From the NCBI GenBank assembly GCA_036782775.1, contig DAIPYJ010000004.1:34519-98518 (forward strand): a stretch of DNA of 64,000 nt, read 5' to 3'. This DNA is from CF-13 sp036782775. Its GTDB lineage: Bacteria; Chloroflexota; Dormibacteria; CF-121. The position numbers and the translations under genes were made by a program. Shown in pieces: positions 27,332 to 34,649 of the stretch (position 1 is the stretch's first letter; each line of letters starts with the position of its first letter). The notes under the pieces are model-generated. The model saw nothing but the letters and a program-made list of their open reading frames with translations. It did not search any database and was not told where the DNA came from.

Positions 27332-28715
27332 GGCGGCGCCGACTCAGCCAGGCAAGCGGTGAGAAGCCGCTAGGCTCGCTGGCAGGAAGCTCAAGGGCAG
27401 GGTACGCCGAGGCCGCGAGCTGTAAAAGTGCGCGAACCGCAGCGTTGGCGTGCTGAACGGCCAGCGGCCGGTGGTCGTTTTCAGCAGAATCGAAGGCCGG
27501 ATCGTAAGGCACGGATGCGGCGAGTCTGCCGTTGAGGTCGCTCAATGTTTCGTCGAGGCTGAGGTGACCGCGCATTTTGTTGGCGACATAGGACAGCTTC
27601 GAGCCGAGCCCGAGTCGACGGAGCGCTTCGACGCCTCGATAGAGGGATTGGATCGAACCCGCCGTTGGGGTTACGACACAAAACACCCTGGTCGCAGCCT
27701 CGAGCAGATAGGTCTCAAGGTCGCCCAGGCCCGATGCGATGTCGAGGATGACGAAGTGATACCCGGCTCCTTTCAAGCTGCTAAGGACGTGAGCCGCCTG
27801 GCTAACCCCCATGAGCTCGGCACGATCACCGGTGAGACACTTTGAGGGGCCGAGTAGCACATCTAGGCCAGTGTTGGGATGGCGGATCAGAAAATCCAGC
27901 GGGTCGGGCGCCTGCACGCTGGAGTCGCACAGGAAATCTAGGAGGGTTGGCTGCGCCATTCCAATTCGAGCCGATACATTGGCAGAGCCGAGATCGAAGT
28001 CAACGAGCGCGACGCGCAACGGTTGCACCAGGCCACCGGGGGCTTCCCGGTATGCGCCTTTCATGGCGAGGAGACAGGCAACCTCGGTGGCCAGCGTGGT
28101 GCGGCCGGTTCCGCCCTTGGTCGAGAAGAAGGTTATGATCTGTGTTCCGCCGAGATACACAGGGGCGGGCGTCGAGGTCTGGAGCGTCTGCGTCGTGGAA
28201 CCCGTAGGGGTTGCCAAAGGCGAGTCATCAGGCAGCTCAATGACGTCGTCGTTAGGCTCATTGGCCAGAAAGTTGATGGCGTTTGGCGATACCCTGCGCG
28301 CCTCACTACTCTGGGCGCGGTCAATGGGCGACGATTGATCGTCTGGGTGGATCCTATTCCCCAGCACCTGAAATTTCGGTTTTCGGGGAGGGGCCGGAGC
28401 GACGGTCGGCGCCTGCTGAACCGCCGTTATCACCTGAGCGGGACCGGTGCCCTGGTTAGTAGCCACGTAGTATTCGATGGCCGCAGTCATCCAGTGGATC
28501 AGTGATCGGCCTTCGGGCCTGACCCAGGCGATCGCGGCCCCAATCAGCGCAGCAAGTCCCGCACCTATCAACTGGACGGGGGCGGGCAGGCTCAGGTGAA
28601 GGATGGTGTAAGCTGCCAGCAAGCCCAGCAGTAAGGCGGCGAGTCGCGTGACCGACAGCCCGAGCACGAACTGGTCTTCGCCGTTAAGTCCCTGTGGAAT
28701 CCGAACTCCGCGCAT
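27321..28715 (-). CDS. PrgI-TadZ fusion: T4SS membrane domain joined to a MinD/CpaE-like ATPase
   Basis: 464 residues. Residues 1-85 match PrgI-family proteins (VRIPQGLNGEDQFVLGLSVT, two membrane helices, WVRPEGRSL), the VirB3-like component of Gram-positive T4SS. A Pro/Ser/Thr-rich linker (about 95-190) leads to a ParA/MinD-type domain with the deviant Walker A FSTKGGTGRTT (about 198-207), DFDLGSANVSARIG and FVILDIASGLGD. TadZ/CpaE proteins of this class position Tad pili in the cell. Fusing it to PrgI would tether the ATPase to the membrane next to the VirB4-type protein. First gene of the cluster. Confidence 0.87.
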   Translation of the reverse strand: MRGVRIPQGLNGEDQFVLGLSVTRLAALLLGLLAAYTILHLSLPAPVQLIGAGLAALIGAAIAWVRPEGRSLIHWMTAAIEYYVATNQGTGPAQVITAVQQAPTVAPAPPRKPKFQVLGNRIHPDDQSSPIDRAQSSEARRVSPNAINFLANEPNDDVIELPDDSPLATPTGSTTQTLQTSTPAPVYLGGTQIITFFSTKGGTGRTTLATEVACLLAMKGAYREAPGGLVQPLRVALVDFDLGSANVSARIGMAQPTLLDFLCDSSVQAPDPLDFLIRHPNTGLDVLLGPSKCLTGDRAELMGVSQAAHVLSSLKGAGYHFVILDIASGLGDLETYLLEAATRVFCVVTPTAGSIQSLYRGVEALRRLGLGSKLSYVANKMRGHLSLDETLSDLNGRLAASVPYDPAFDSAENDHRPLAVQHANAAVRALLQLAASAYPALELPASEPSGFSPLAWLSRRRRAG

Positions 28716-28717
28716 TT

Positions 28718-28735
28718 ACCTGACCCCCTTCAGGT
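28718..28735 (-). promoter_or_regulatory. hairpin displaying the ribosome-binding site of the Tad/T4SS operon
   Basis: Perfect 6-bp arms (ACCTGA / TCAGGT) with a 6-base loop that reads AGGGGG on the minus strand. The loop is the ribosome-binding site and lies 8 bases before the ATG at 28715. It may be an RNA structure controlling translation or a repressor operator. The gap from 28736 to 28844 contains no gene. Confidence 0.45.
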
Positions 28736-28844
28736 CGTCATGAACGGCCAGCGCGACGTAGTTAGTTCGGTATCGCTGGGACTATCGATGCAAGTACTGC
28801 GCTGTCTTGTTTTTGCGCAGTGACCCTCCAGCCGGGCGGGGAAT

Positions 28845-28920
28845 TGGTGCCTGCACCAGGATTCGAACCCGGGACCAACTGATTAAGAGTCAGCTGCTCT
28901 ACCAACTGAGCTATGCAGGC
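28845..28920 (-). tRNA. tRNA-Lys (CTT)
   Basis: A full cloverleaf of 76 bases with encoded CCA. The 7-bp acceptor pairs GCCTGCA with TGCAGGC, the D-arm is AGCTCAGTTGGTAGAGCA-like, the anticodon loop CTCTTAA gives CTT, and the T-arm contains GGTTCGAATCC. It lies just upstream of the Tad/T4SS operon on the same strand. Confidence 0.95.
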
Positions 28921-28994
28921 GCACCGGCTATTCTATCCAGCCATTCGCGTGACCCGCGTCACTCAGTGAATCCTCTGATCACCCCCCTTTTCGA

Positions 28995-29264
28995 TCAGCC
29001 CGCGCGTCGTTCGTCGCGGGGCTCGAGAACCTGCTCACTCGAACTCTCCGGGTTCACCATGACAACCTCGAAGAGGTCTTCGAAATTCGCGTTGAAGAAC
29101 TTCATCAACGCCTGCCGCAGTTTCGGTCCAGGACGGCGCGCTCCGGACTCCAGCGCCGGAATATAGTTCTGGCTGATGCCGAGGTGGTGCGCGAGCTCGC
29201 GCTGCGTCAGCCCTTTTTTCTCGCGCATCGCCCGAAGCCCGGTCGCCCGAACCTCTACGTTCAT
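28995..29264 (-). CDS. XRE-family HTH regulator
   Basis: 89 residues. The HTH covers about 8-62: MREKKGLTQRELAHHLGISQNYIPALE, with a second helix pair RPGPKLRQALMKFF. The acidic C-terminal tail has no ligand domain. It is divergent from folB, and its start lies 4 bases after a promoter element that recurs in front of the T4SS-like cassette at 34610. It may therefore control the secretion/pilus genes on both sides; this is inferred. Confidence 0.82.
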   Translation of the reverse strand: MNVEVRATGLRAMREKKGLTQRELAHHLGISQNYIPALESGARRPGPKLRQALMKFFNANFEDLFEVVMVNPESSSEQVLEPRDERRAG

Positions 29265-29268
29265 TTCG

Positions 29269-29302
29269 GCATCATTACACGTCGGGGTATATTTGTCAAG
29301 AC
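29269..29302 (-). promoter_or_regulatory. promoter element, copy 1 of 2 (XRE gene)
   Basis: On the minus strand TTGACA (29299-29294), 17 bases, then AATGAT (29276-29271) with an upstream TG as in extended -10 promoters. About 28 of 34 positions, including AAYATAC inside the spacer and GTGTAATGATGC, are identical and equally spaced in the copy at 34650-34683. The similarity goes well beyond a sigma-factor consensus. Confidence 0.6.
29288..29293 (+). promoter_or_regulatory. -10 element (TATATT) for folB
   Basis: TATATT ends 9 bases before the folB ATG, with no Shine-Dalgarno sequence between, again suggesting a leaderless transcript. It overlaps the divergent promoter of the XRE gene, so the two could compete. 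Confidence 0.4.
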
Positions 29303-29752
29303 ATGCCTACAAAAAGGTCTAGTCCGACACGGGCGGACGCGTCGCCCGCTCCGACGCATGCAGCCCAATCAACCGGCAAGCTCATCCTTGCGGGCCTGAC
29401 TGCCTACGGCTACCACGGCAACAACCCGGCGGAACGCAAACTCGGCCAGACGTTCACTGCCGACATCGAGGTCCACCTCGACACCCGGGCCGCTGCTACT
29501 ACCGACCAACTGACAGACACCGTCAGCTATCCGCTCATCGAACGAATCGCCCGACACGTTCTCGAGGGTAAACCCGCCAACCTTCTGGAAACGGTGGCGG
29601 AACGAATTGCGAGCGAGATCCTCAGACAGTTCGGCGTAGCGCGGGTCACCGTCCGTGTGACCAAACGCCCGCCCATTGCACACCTCGCGGCGTTCTCCGT
29701 TGAAATCACCAGGCCGGTCGAGACGCCGAAACCCGCGAAGCTGCCTCAGTAG
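29303..29752 (+). CDS. folB: dihydroneopterin aldolase
   Basis: 149 residues. Folate pathway enzyme that converts dihydroneopterin to 6-hydroxymethyl-dihydropterin. Motifs: LAGLTAYGYHGNNPAER near residue 31-47 with the Gly-Tyr-His-Gly loop, TVSYPLIERIARHVLEG, NLLETVAERIA, and VTVRVTKRPPIAH with the catalytic Lys. The N-terminal 27 residues are a loose Ser/Pro/Thr-rich extension. First of three folate genes, folB-folD-folC. Confidence 0.92.
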   Translation: MPTKRSSPTRADASPAPTHAAQSTGKLILAGLTAYGYHGNNPAERKLGQTFTADIEVHLDTRAAATTDQLTDTVSYPLIERIARHVLEGKPANLLETVAERIASEILRQFGVARVTVRVTKRPPIAHLAAFSVEITRPVETPKPAKLPQ

Positions 29753-29762
29753 ACTCAACCGC

Positions 29763-30617
29763 GTGCCAGCCCGATTGATCGACGGGCGCGTCCACGCGCG
29801 CGTGATTCGCGAGGAACTGCAGCGTGCCGTCGCCGCGCATCCGGGCCAACGCCCGCCGGGCATCACGGTCATCCAAGTCGGCGACGATCCGGCTTCGACG
29901 ACCTACGTCCGCGGTAAGCACAAGGCCGCCGAAGAAGTCGGCTTCAAATCAACCATCCAACACCTGCATGACATCACCCAACAAGAGCTGCGCGACTGCA
30001 TCAATCATCTCGCTGCCGACTCCACTGTCGACGGCATCCTTGTCCAGATGCCGCTGCCCACCGGGCTCAACGCCGACCAGGCCCTCGAGCAAGTTCCCCC
30101 CCATAAAGATGTCGACGGCCTGCATCCGTACAACGCCGGCCGCCTGGCGCAGGGTAACCCCACTTTCATTCCCGCCACGCCGCTCGGCGTCCTCGAACTT
30201 CTGCGCCGCGAGCAAATCGACGTCACCGGGAAACACGCCGTGATCGTCGGGCGGTCACGCCTCGTTGGTCGTCCCCTGGCTCTCCTGCTGCTTCAAAACC
30301 ACGCGACCGTCACCATCGGGCACTCACAAACCGCGAACCTCAGCACCATCACCAAGACTGCCGACATCTTGATCGCCGCGACCGGCAAACCGGGCCTGAT
30401 CAAAACCAAACACGTCAAACAAGGCGCGGTCGTCATCGACGTCGGCATCACGCGCGATCCGCAAACCGGCAAACTCCTCGGGGACGTCGATCGCCCCAGC
30501 GTCGACCCGATTGCCGCAGCCCTTACGCCAGTGCCTGGCGGTGTAGGGCCAATGACGATTGCCATGCTGCTCGTCAATACCTACCGCGCCTACCGCCAGC
30601 ACCTCGGCCAGGCGTGA
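29763..30617 (+). CDS. folD: bifunctional methylenetetrahydrofolate dehydrogenase / cyclohydrolase
   Basis: 284 residues, the standard FolD length. It interconverts methylene-, methenyl- and formyl-tetrahydrofolate. Motifs: VGDDPASTTYVRGKHKAAEEVG with the active-site Lys/Tyr, DGILVQMPLP, KDVDGLHPYNAGRL, the NADP loop IVGRSRLVGRPLALLL, and PVPGGVGPMTIAMLL. The GTG start at 29763 gives the expected N-terminus, 10 bases after the folB stop. It overlaps folC by four bases. Confidence 0.94.
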   Translation: MPARLIDGRVHARVIREELQRAVAAHPGQRPPGITVIQVGDDPASTTYVRGKHKAAEEVGFKSTIQHLHDITQQELRDCINHLAADSTVDGILVQMPLPTGLNADQALEQVPPHKDVDGLHPYNAGRLAQGNPTFIPATPLGVLELLRREQIDVTGKHAVIVGRSRLVGRPLALLLLQNHATVTIGHSQTANLSTITKTADILIAATGKPGLIKTKHVKQGAVVIDVGITRDPQTGKLLGDVDRPSVDPIAAALTPVPGGVGPMTIAMLLVNTYRAYRQHLGQA

Positions 30618-31906
30618 CCTATCCGCAGGCGCTCGACTACCTCACTTCGCTAGGCCGCTTCGGCATCAAGCTCGGACTCGAGCGAACTCGAGCACTGCTG
30701 CATGCCATCGGCGATCCGCATGAGCTCTTCCAGGGCGTCCACGTCGCCGGCACCAATGGCAAGGGCTCGGTTTGTGCGATGACGGCGAGCATGCTCCAGG
30801 CGGCAGGCTATCGCGTCGGCCTGATGCCCAAACCGCACCTCAGTTCGTATACCGAGCGGATCCAGGTCGACCAGCGCCCAATCGCCGAGGCGGATTTCGC
30901 AACCCTCCTCACCGAACTCCAGTCATCCATTAATAAGGTTGCGGCCGATCTCGGTCCCCCGACAGAATTCGAGATCCTCACGACCGCCGCGCTCTACTAC
31001 TTCGCGCGCGCCGGTATCGACCTGCTTGTCTGTGAAGTCGGCCTCGGCGGCCGCCTGGACTCCACCAACGTTCTCGACCTCGGTGTGGAGGTCATCACCA
31101 ATATTGCGCTCGACCACACGCAACATCTGGGCGCAACACTCGAGGCCATCGCTGCGGAGAAGGCCGGCATTCTGAAGCCCGACAGCATCGCCATCACGGC
31201 GGCCCGGCCGCCAGCCCTCGGGGTCATCGAAGAAGCCGCTCGCGCACAGGCTGTCCCTCTGATGCGCCTTGGAAGCGAGCTCTCCGTCTCCGCCGTCAAT
31301 AAAGGATGGGCCGGCGTTGAGGCGACCGTCACGACGCCGGCAGGGATCTATCGGGACCTGCGCGTGCCGCTGCTCGGCATGCATCAGGCCGAGAATGCCG
31401 CGCTCGCGGTCGCGGCGATCGATGGGCTGCGCGCCCGGGGATGGGAGGTCGCTGACGGCGCCCTTCGCGACGGGCTGGCCCGCACGCGGTGGCCCGGCCG
31501 CCTTGAGCTGATCGATCGGCATCCGCCGGTCGTAGTCGACGGTGCCCACAATCCGGCCGGCTTGGAACGGACTCTCGACGCAATTGGGTCGCTCGCGAAC
31601 GGCCGCAGGCTTGCGATCGTCTTTGGCGCGATGCGGGACAAGGACCTGGCCTCAATGCTGAACCTGCTGAGGCGAAGCGGCGCATGGGTAATTTTCAGCC
31701 CAATCGATTGGCACCGGGCGGCCAAGCCCAACGATTTACATGACATGTTCGGTGCTGACTCCGAGGTCGCAACGTCGGTTGCCGGAGCGCTTGAACGGGC
31801 CCGCCAGCGAGTGGGAGCCGACGGCATCGTGCTCGTTTGCGGCTCCCTCTACCTCGTTGGCGAGGCGATCCAGAACCACCGGCGCCAACCTATCTCCGTC
31901 GTGTAG
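30614..31906 (+). CDS. folC: folylpolyglutamate synthase / dihydrofolate synthase
   Basis: 430 residues. An ATP-dependent Mur-ligase-fold enzyme that adds glutamate to dihydropteroate or folates. GTNGKGSVCAMTASML is the P-loop; the C-terminal domain has VVVDGAHNPAGLE and VFGAMRDKD. The GTG start overlaps folD (GTGA), so expression is coupled. The 37 bases after it, towards the convergent acidic mini-ORF, contain a CGAACGTTCG palindrome. Confidence 0.93.
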   Translation: MTYPQALDYLTSLGRFGIKLGLERTRALLHAIGDPHELFQGVHVAGTNGKGSVCAMTASMLQAAGYRVGLMPKPHLSSYTERIQVDQRPIAEADFATLLTELQSSINKVAADLGPPTEFEILTTAALYYFARAGIDLLVCEVGLGGRLDSTNVLDLGVEVITNIALDHTQHLGATLEAIAAEKAGILKPDSIAITAARPPALGVIEEAARAQAVPLMRLGSELSVSAVNKGWAGVEATVTTPAGIYRDLRVPLLGMHQAENAALAVAAIDGLRARGWEVADGALRDGLARTRWPGRLELIDRHPPVVVDGAHNPAGLERTLDAIGSLANGRRLAIVFGAMRDKDLASMLNLLRRSGAWVIFSPIDWHRAAKPNDLHDMFGADSEVATSVAGALERARQRVGADGIVLVCGSLYLVGEAIQNHRRQPISVV

Positions 31907-31943
31907 CTGGCCGAACGTTCGAGCTGATTTTCGCCGTGTCGGG

Positions 31944-32081
31944 TCAATACTCGTTCGGGTCAAGAGGGTCGATGCGGTCAGCGCGGCCGGCTCCGTCCGG
32001 AAGCTGCAGACCCAGGTCGCCGATGCCAAAGTCGTCGTAGCTTGGATCATCGGGGTCATAAGGATGCGGTTCGGGGATCAT
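31944..32081 (-). CDS. acidic 45-residue mini-protein in frame with and behind ssb
   Basis: A very acidic peptide (YDPDDPSYDDFGIGD near its start) with a strong ribosome-binding site (GGAGGGAGG) 4 bases before its ATG. It begins 12 bases after the ssb TGA and is in the same frame. Its composition resembles the acidic, Phe-containing C-terminal tail that bacterial SSBs use to recruit partners and that this SSB lacks. Real coding is supported by the ribosome-binding site, but the peptide is short and belongs to no recognised family. Confidence 0.5.
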   Translation of the reverse strand: MIPEPHPYDPDDPSYDDFGIGDLGLQLPDGAGRADRIDPLDPNEY

Positions 32082-32093
32082 CGTCCTCCCTCC

Positions 32094-32474
32094 TCAGGCC
32101 GCGGGTGCGGGCTCGGCAATCGGCTGTCCATTCTCGACGGCGTTTTCTGGCTTCGGTCCCAGCATCTTCATCTGGTCGATGACAACCTCGGTGGTGTAGC
32201 GGCGCAGTCCGTCCTTGCCATCCCACTCGTGGCTGCGCAGCCGTCCTTCCACGTAGATCAGCTTGCCGCGCACGAGAAACTGCTGGCAGATGCCGGCCAG
32301 GCGGTCGAAGGCGACCAGCGAGTGATATTGCACCTCCTCCTGGCGGTTGCCGTCGTCGTCTTTCGAAAAACTATTGGTGGCCAGCCGCAGCTTGGCAATC
32401 GTCAAGCCTTTTGGACTGACCACGATCTCCGGGTCGCGAGTGAGCCGGCCGACCAGAATCACGCGATTGACCAT
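32094..32474 (-). CDS. ssb: single-stranded DNA-binding protein
   Basis: 126 residues: one OB fold (MVNRVILVGRLTRDPE, LRLATNSF, VQYHSLVAFDRLAGICQQFLVRGKLIYVEGRL, TEVVIDQMKMLG), then a short tail ending in EPAPAA. Bacterial SSBs normally end in an acidic tip such as DDDIPF; it is absent here, and an acidic peptide follows after the stop. GGAGG is placed before the ATG at 32474. It is on the same strand as the T4SS-like cassette, 71 bases downstream of it. Confidence 0.92.
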   Translation of the reverse strand: MVNRVILVGRLTRDPEIVVSPKGLTIAKLRLATNSFSKDDDGNRQEEVQYHSLVAFDRLAGICQQFLVRGKLIYVEGRLRSHEWDGKDGLRRYTTEVVIDQMKMLGPKPENAVENGQPIAEPAPAA

Positions 32475-32514
32475 CTCGTTCCCTCCACGGGTTGTATTGC
32501 CAATGCCCAGCGCC

Positions 32515-32533
32515 CTCTCCCAGTCCGGGAGAG
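32515..32533. terminator. 7-bp hairpin between the M23 gene and ssb
   Basis: CTCTCCC - AGTCC - GGGAGAG, perfect arms. It separates the secretion cassette from ssb and could terminate or attenuate minus-strand transcription. There is no U-tract after it, so support for termination is moderate. A similar C/T-rich palindrome occurs at 36067. Confidence 0.35.
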
Positions 32534-32545
32534 CGAGCAACGTCG

Positions 32546-33106
32546 CTAGCGACCACCTCCTTTCCATCCGAGCAGCGGGAGGGGATCGACGGGAACCCCT
32601 GCGATGCGCACCTCGAAGTGGAGGTGAGGTCCGGTGCTGTTTCCCGTCGATCCCATGAGGGCGATGGGCTGTCCGGCTGCCACCGCATCGCCAGGCTGCA
32701 CGAGCGGCAGGTCGAGATGCCCGTACAGCGTGCTCAGCCGAGGGTCGCGAACCACGATGATGTACAGCCCGTAGCCTCCGCGCTCGCGCGCTAATGTCAC
32801 GCGGCCGGCGGTCGCGGCGTAGATGCGCGTGTCGAGTGGCGCAGCCAGGTCGACGCCGCTGTGGAAGTGATGCATCGGGCATTCTGCGGACCAGGGCTCG
32901 ATCGCCAGCGCGGTGCAACCAAACCGCTGGGTCAGCGTGGCACTCGAGACCGGCATCACCAGCGTCCCGACCGCTCCCTGCTGGGCATGCACGACCAAGG
33001 CCGCGAGCACGATCGGCACCGACAGCAGAGCGACGCCTATGGCTAAGAGGGGCCGACGCCAGGACCAGGCAAAGAGTGCCAGGTGTCCGCCGCCGATTAG
33101 CGTCAT
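32546..33106 (-). CDS. M23 (LytM) family peptidase, membrane-anchored
   Basis: 186 residues. One membrane helix (about 19-40) followed by an extracellular LytM domain with the zinc motif HSGVDLAAP (HxxxD) and HLHFEV (HxH), and VTLARERGGYGLYIIV. It would cut peptidoglycan cross-links. The start overlaps the stop of the VirB6-like gene, so it probably opens the wall for that secretion apparatus, a role filled by VirB1-type enzymes in classic T4SS (inferred). Confidence 0.9.
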   Translation of the reverse strand: MTLIGGGHLALFAWSWRRPLLAIGVALLSVPIVLAALVVHAQQGAVGTLVMPVSSATLTQRFGCTALAIEPWSAECPMHHFHSGVDLAAPLDTRIYAATAGRVTLARERGGYGLYIIVVRDPRLSTLYGHLDLPLVQPGDAVAAGQPIALMGSTGNSTGPHLHFEVRIAGVPVDPLPLLGWKGGGR

Positions 33107-33981
33107 GAGGCCCGCGCCGCCCTGGCCGTTCCCATCGCGCCCTTGACGGCCTTCTTGACCATCCCTTCGCCGAGGTGCTCCGCCTTGAGCTCGAGGTGGG
33201 CTGAGGCGTTCATCAGCCCGGGGACCTTGATCATGAGGTAGAGCACGGCGATGGCATAGAGCGCCTCAAGCGGGCGCGGCCCGATTTGATCGGCAAACAG
33301 ACTGGCCAGCCGCAGCACGACCACCTGGCCGAACTGCATAAAGACGGTGAGGAGAAAAAGGCGCAGCCAGGACCGCGCGTAGAGCTTGGTCTCGGGAAGG
33401 ATCATGCAGAGCGCGGCCAGAGGCGAAACCGCCAGCAGGATGGCGAGGAGCGCGAAGCGAACGACGTAGGTGAAGGCGACGATCACGAGCATGACCGCGA
33501 TGGCTATCCTCACCAGGACCTCGAACAGCGGCTGGCCGAAGCCGTTCTGAAGCGCGAACACCCAGGGTAGGGTGGGCGGCCCCCCAGGAAACGGCTGGGT
33601 CCAGACCGCGTGGATCATCGCGTTGTTCAGGTCGATCGCCATCTGGCCAAAGAGCAGGGCGAAGTGCGCCATGACGATCGCCGCCATGGCGCGCGGCAAC
33701 ATCACCTTCAGCGTGTAGTGAGGGCGGAAGGACGTGTGCTCCCACTGGCTTCGAAAAAACGAATAGATGAAGACGAGCGCCAGTAGCAGGTCGCTCATCG
33801 CCAGCATCAGATGGAACATCGCCTGGAGCGCCGGTTCCTCGGTCAACGGTCGCGGCTGCATCGAGGACAAATCGTGCGTACTCAGCAGGTAGGTCTCGAC
33901 CGAGCCGGCGATCGATTGCTGGACGTCGGTGATCAGTTGGTTGAAAAACCCGGTCACGAGACCGGTGAAGATCTCTAGCAC
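33103..33981 (-). CDS. polytopic membrane protein, VirB6/TrbL-like
   Basis: 292 residues with about six hydrophobic segments. The central region has IAIAVMLVIVAFTYVVRFALL and AVSPLAALCMILPETKLYARSWL, the latter closely resembling the conserved loop in TrbL/VirB6-type T4SS channel proteins. The C-terminus is Ala/Lys/Arg-rich and cytoplasmic. Overlaps the M23 peptidase gene by four bases. Assignment rests on topology and that loop; a profile search would be decisive. Confidence 0.68.
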   Translation of the reverse strand: MLEIFTGLVTGFFNQLITDVQQSIAGSVETYLLSTHDLSSMQPRPLTEEPALQAMFHLMLAMSDLLLALVFIYSFFRSQWEHTSFRPHYTLKVMLPRAMAAIVMAHFALLFGQMAIDLNNAMIHAVWTQPFPGGPPTLPWVFALQNGFGQPLFEVLVRIAIAVMLVIVAFTYVVRFALLAILLAVSPLAALCMILPETKLYARSWLRLFLLTVFMQFGQVVVLRLASLFADQIGPRPLEALYAIAVLYLMIKVPGLMNASAHLELKAEHLGEGMVKKAVKGAMGTARAARAS

Positions 33982-34014
33982 GTCGTCTCGGGTGATCCCA
34001 GTTCTTCAAGCCGG

Positions 34015-34245
34015 TTAGTGATTGACCGAATCCACCAGGACCCGCACGAGCAAGCCGGCCATCTCGACGCCGAGCGTTCCGAACACGATGCGCCCGATCC
34101 AGCGCTTTGCTTCCATGACGCTGCGCGGTTCGATCGCGACCATCTTCCAGATGAAGGCGCAGACAAAAGCCAGGGCACCGATGCTGCCGGTCAGCCCCTG
34201 TGCGTAGCCGGTCCAGACCTCGATCAAGTGCTTGAGCTGATCCAT
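34015..34245 (-). CDS. small two-helix membrane protein, VirB2/TrbC-like
   Basis: 76 residues with two hydrophobic helices (about 20-37 and 48-70) linked by a basic loop (EPRSVMEAKRWIGR). This is the size and topology of VirB2/TrbC-type pilins, though no signal peptide is obvious. Its ATG overlaps the upstream stop (TGATG). Located in the VirB6-like cassette. It could also be a holin-like accessory protein. Confidence 0.55.
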   Translation of the reverse strand: MDQLKHLIEVWTGYAQGLTGSIGALAFVCAFIWKMVAIEPRSVMEAKRWIGRIVFGTLGVEMAGLLVRVLVDSVNH

Positions 34246-34610
34246 CAGCGCCGCTCCATCTGTTCGGTGAGCCGAGCCTCCACGTAGCGCTCGACCGCCG
34301 TGGTCAGCTGTTGCAGGATCTGCCATTGCTGGACGAGCAGGTTGCGATCCTGCTCCCCAAAACGCGCGAAGAGCGCGGGCGCGAATGGCGTCGCAGTCGG
34401 CGTCGGCGCATTCACCGCTGGCGCCGGTGCCGGCGTTGGTGTGCTTGTTGCCCGAAGCAGCGGCGGTGGATTCAACCGAGGAATGACCAGCGGCGGCGGG
34501 CGAAACGCGACGCGGTGGGGCTGCATCGCGAGGTGAATGCCAACGCCGGTGAACGCGGCCAGCAGCGTCACTTCGCCGCCGATCAGCGCGAGCTTCATCG
34601 ATGGGCGCAT
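34245..34610 (-). CDS. signal-anchored Pro-rich protein with C-terminal coiled coil
   Basis: 121 residues from the ATG at 34610, chosen because GAGGAG lies 8 bases before it. N-terminal membrane helix (about 6-25), a Pro/Ala/Thr-rich stretch (about 35-80), and a C-terminal amphipathic helix (QDRNLLVQQWQILQQLTTAV). First gene of the T4SS-like cassette, preceded by the shared promoter element. No known family. Confidence 0.65.
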   Translation of the reverse strand: MRPSMKLALIGGEVTLLAAFTGVGIHLAMQPHRVAFRPPPLVIPRLNPPPLLRATSTPTPAPAPAVNAPTPTATPFAPALFARFGEQDRNLLVQQWQILQQLTTAVERYVEARLTEQMERR

Positions 34611-34649
34611 GCACGACTCCTCGACTGCGATCGATGCCAACAACGCCGC

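Noticed and set aside
19063..34610. Integrative conjugative element
   Set aside because: Although T4SS parts and a tRNA-Lys gene are present, there is no integrase, relaxase, coupling protein or att-like repeat of the tRNA 3' end in the window. Housekeeping fol genes lie between the two parts.
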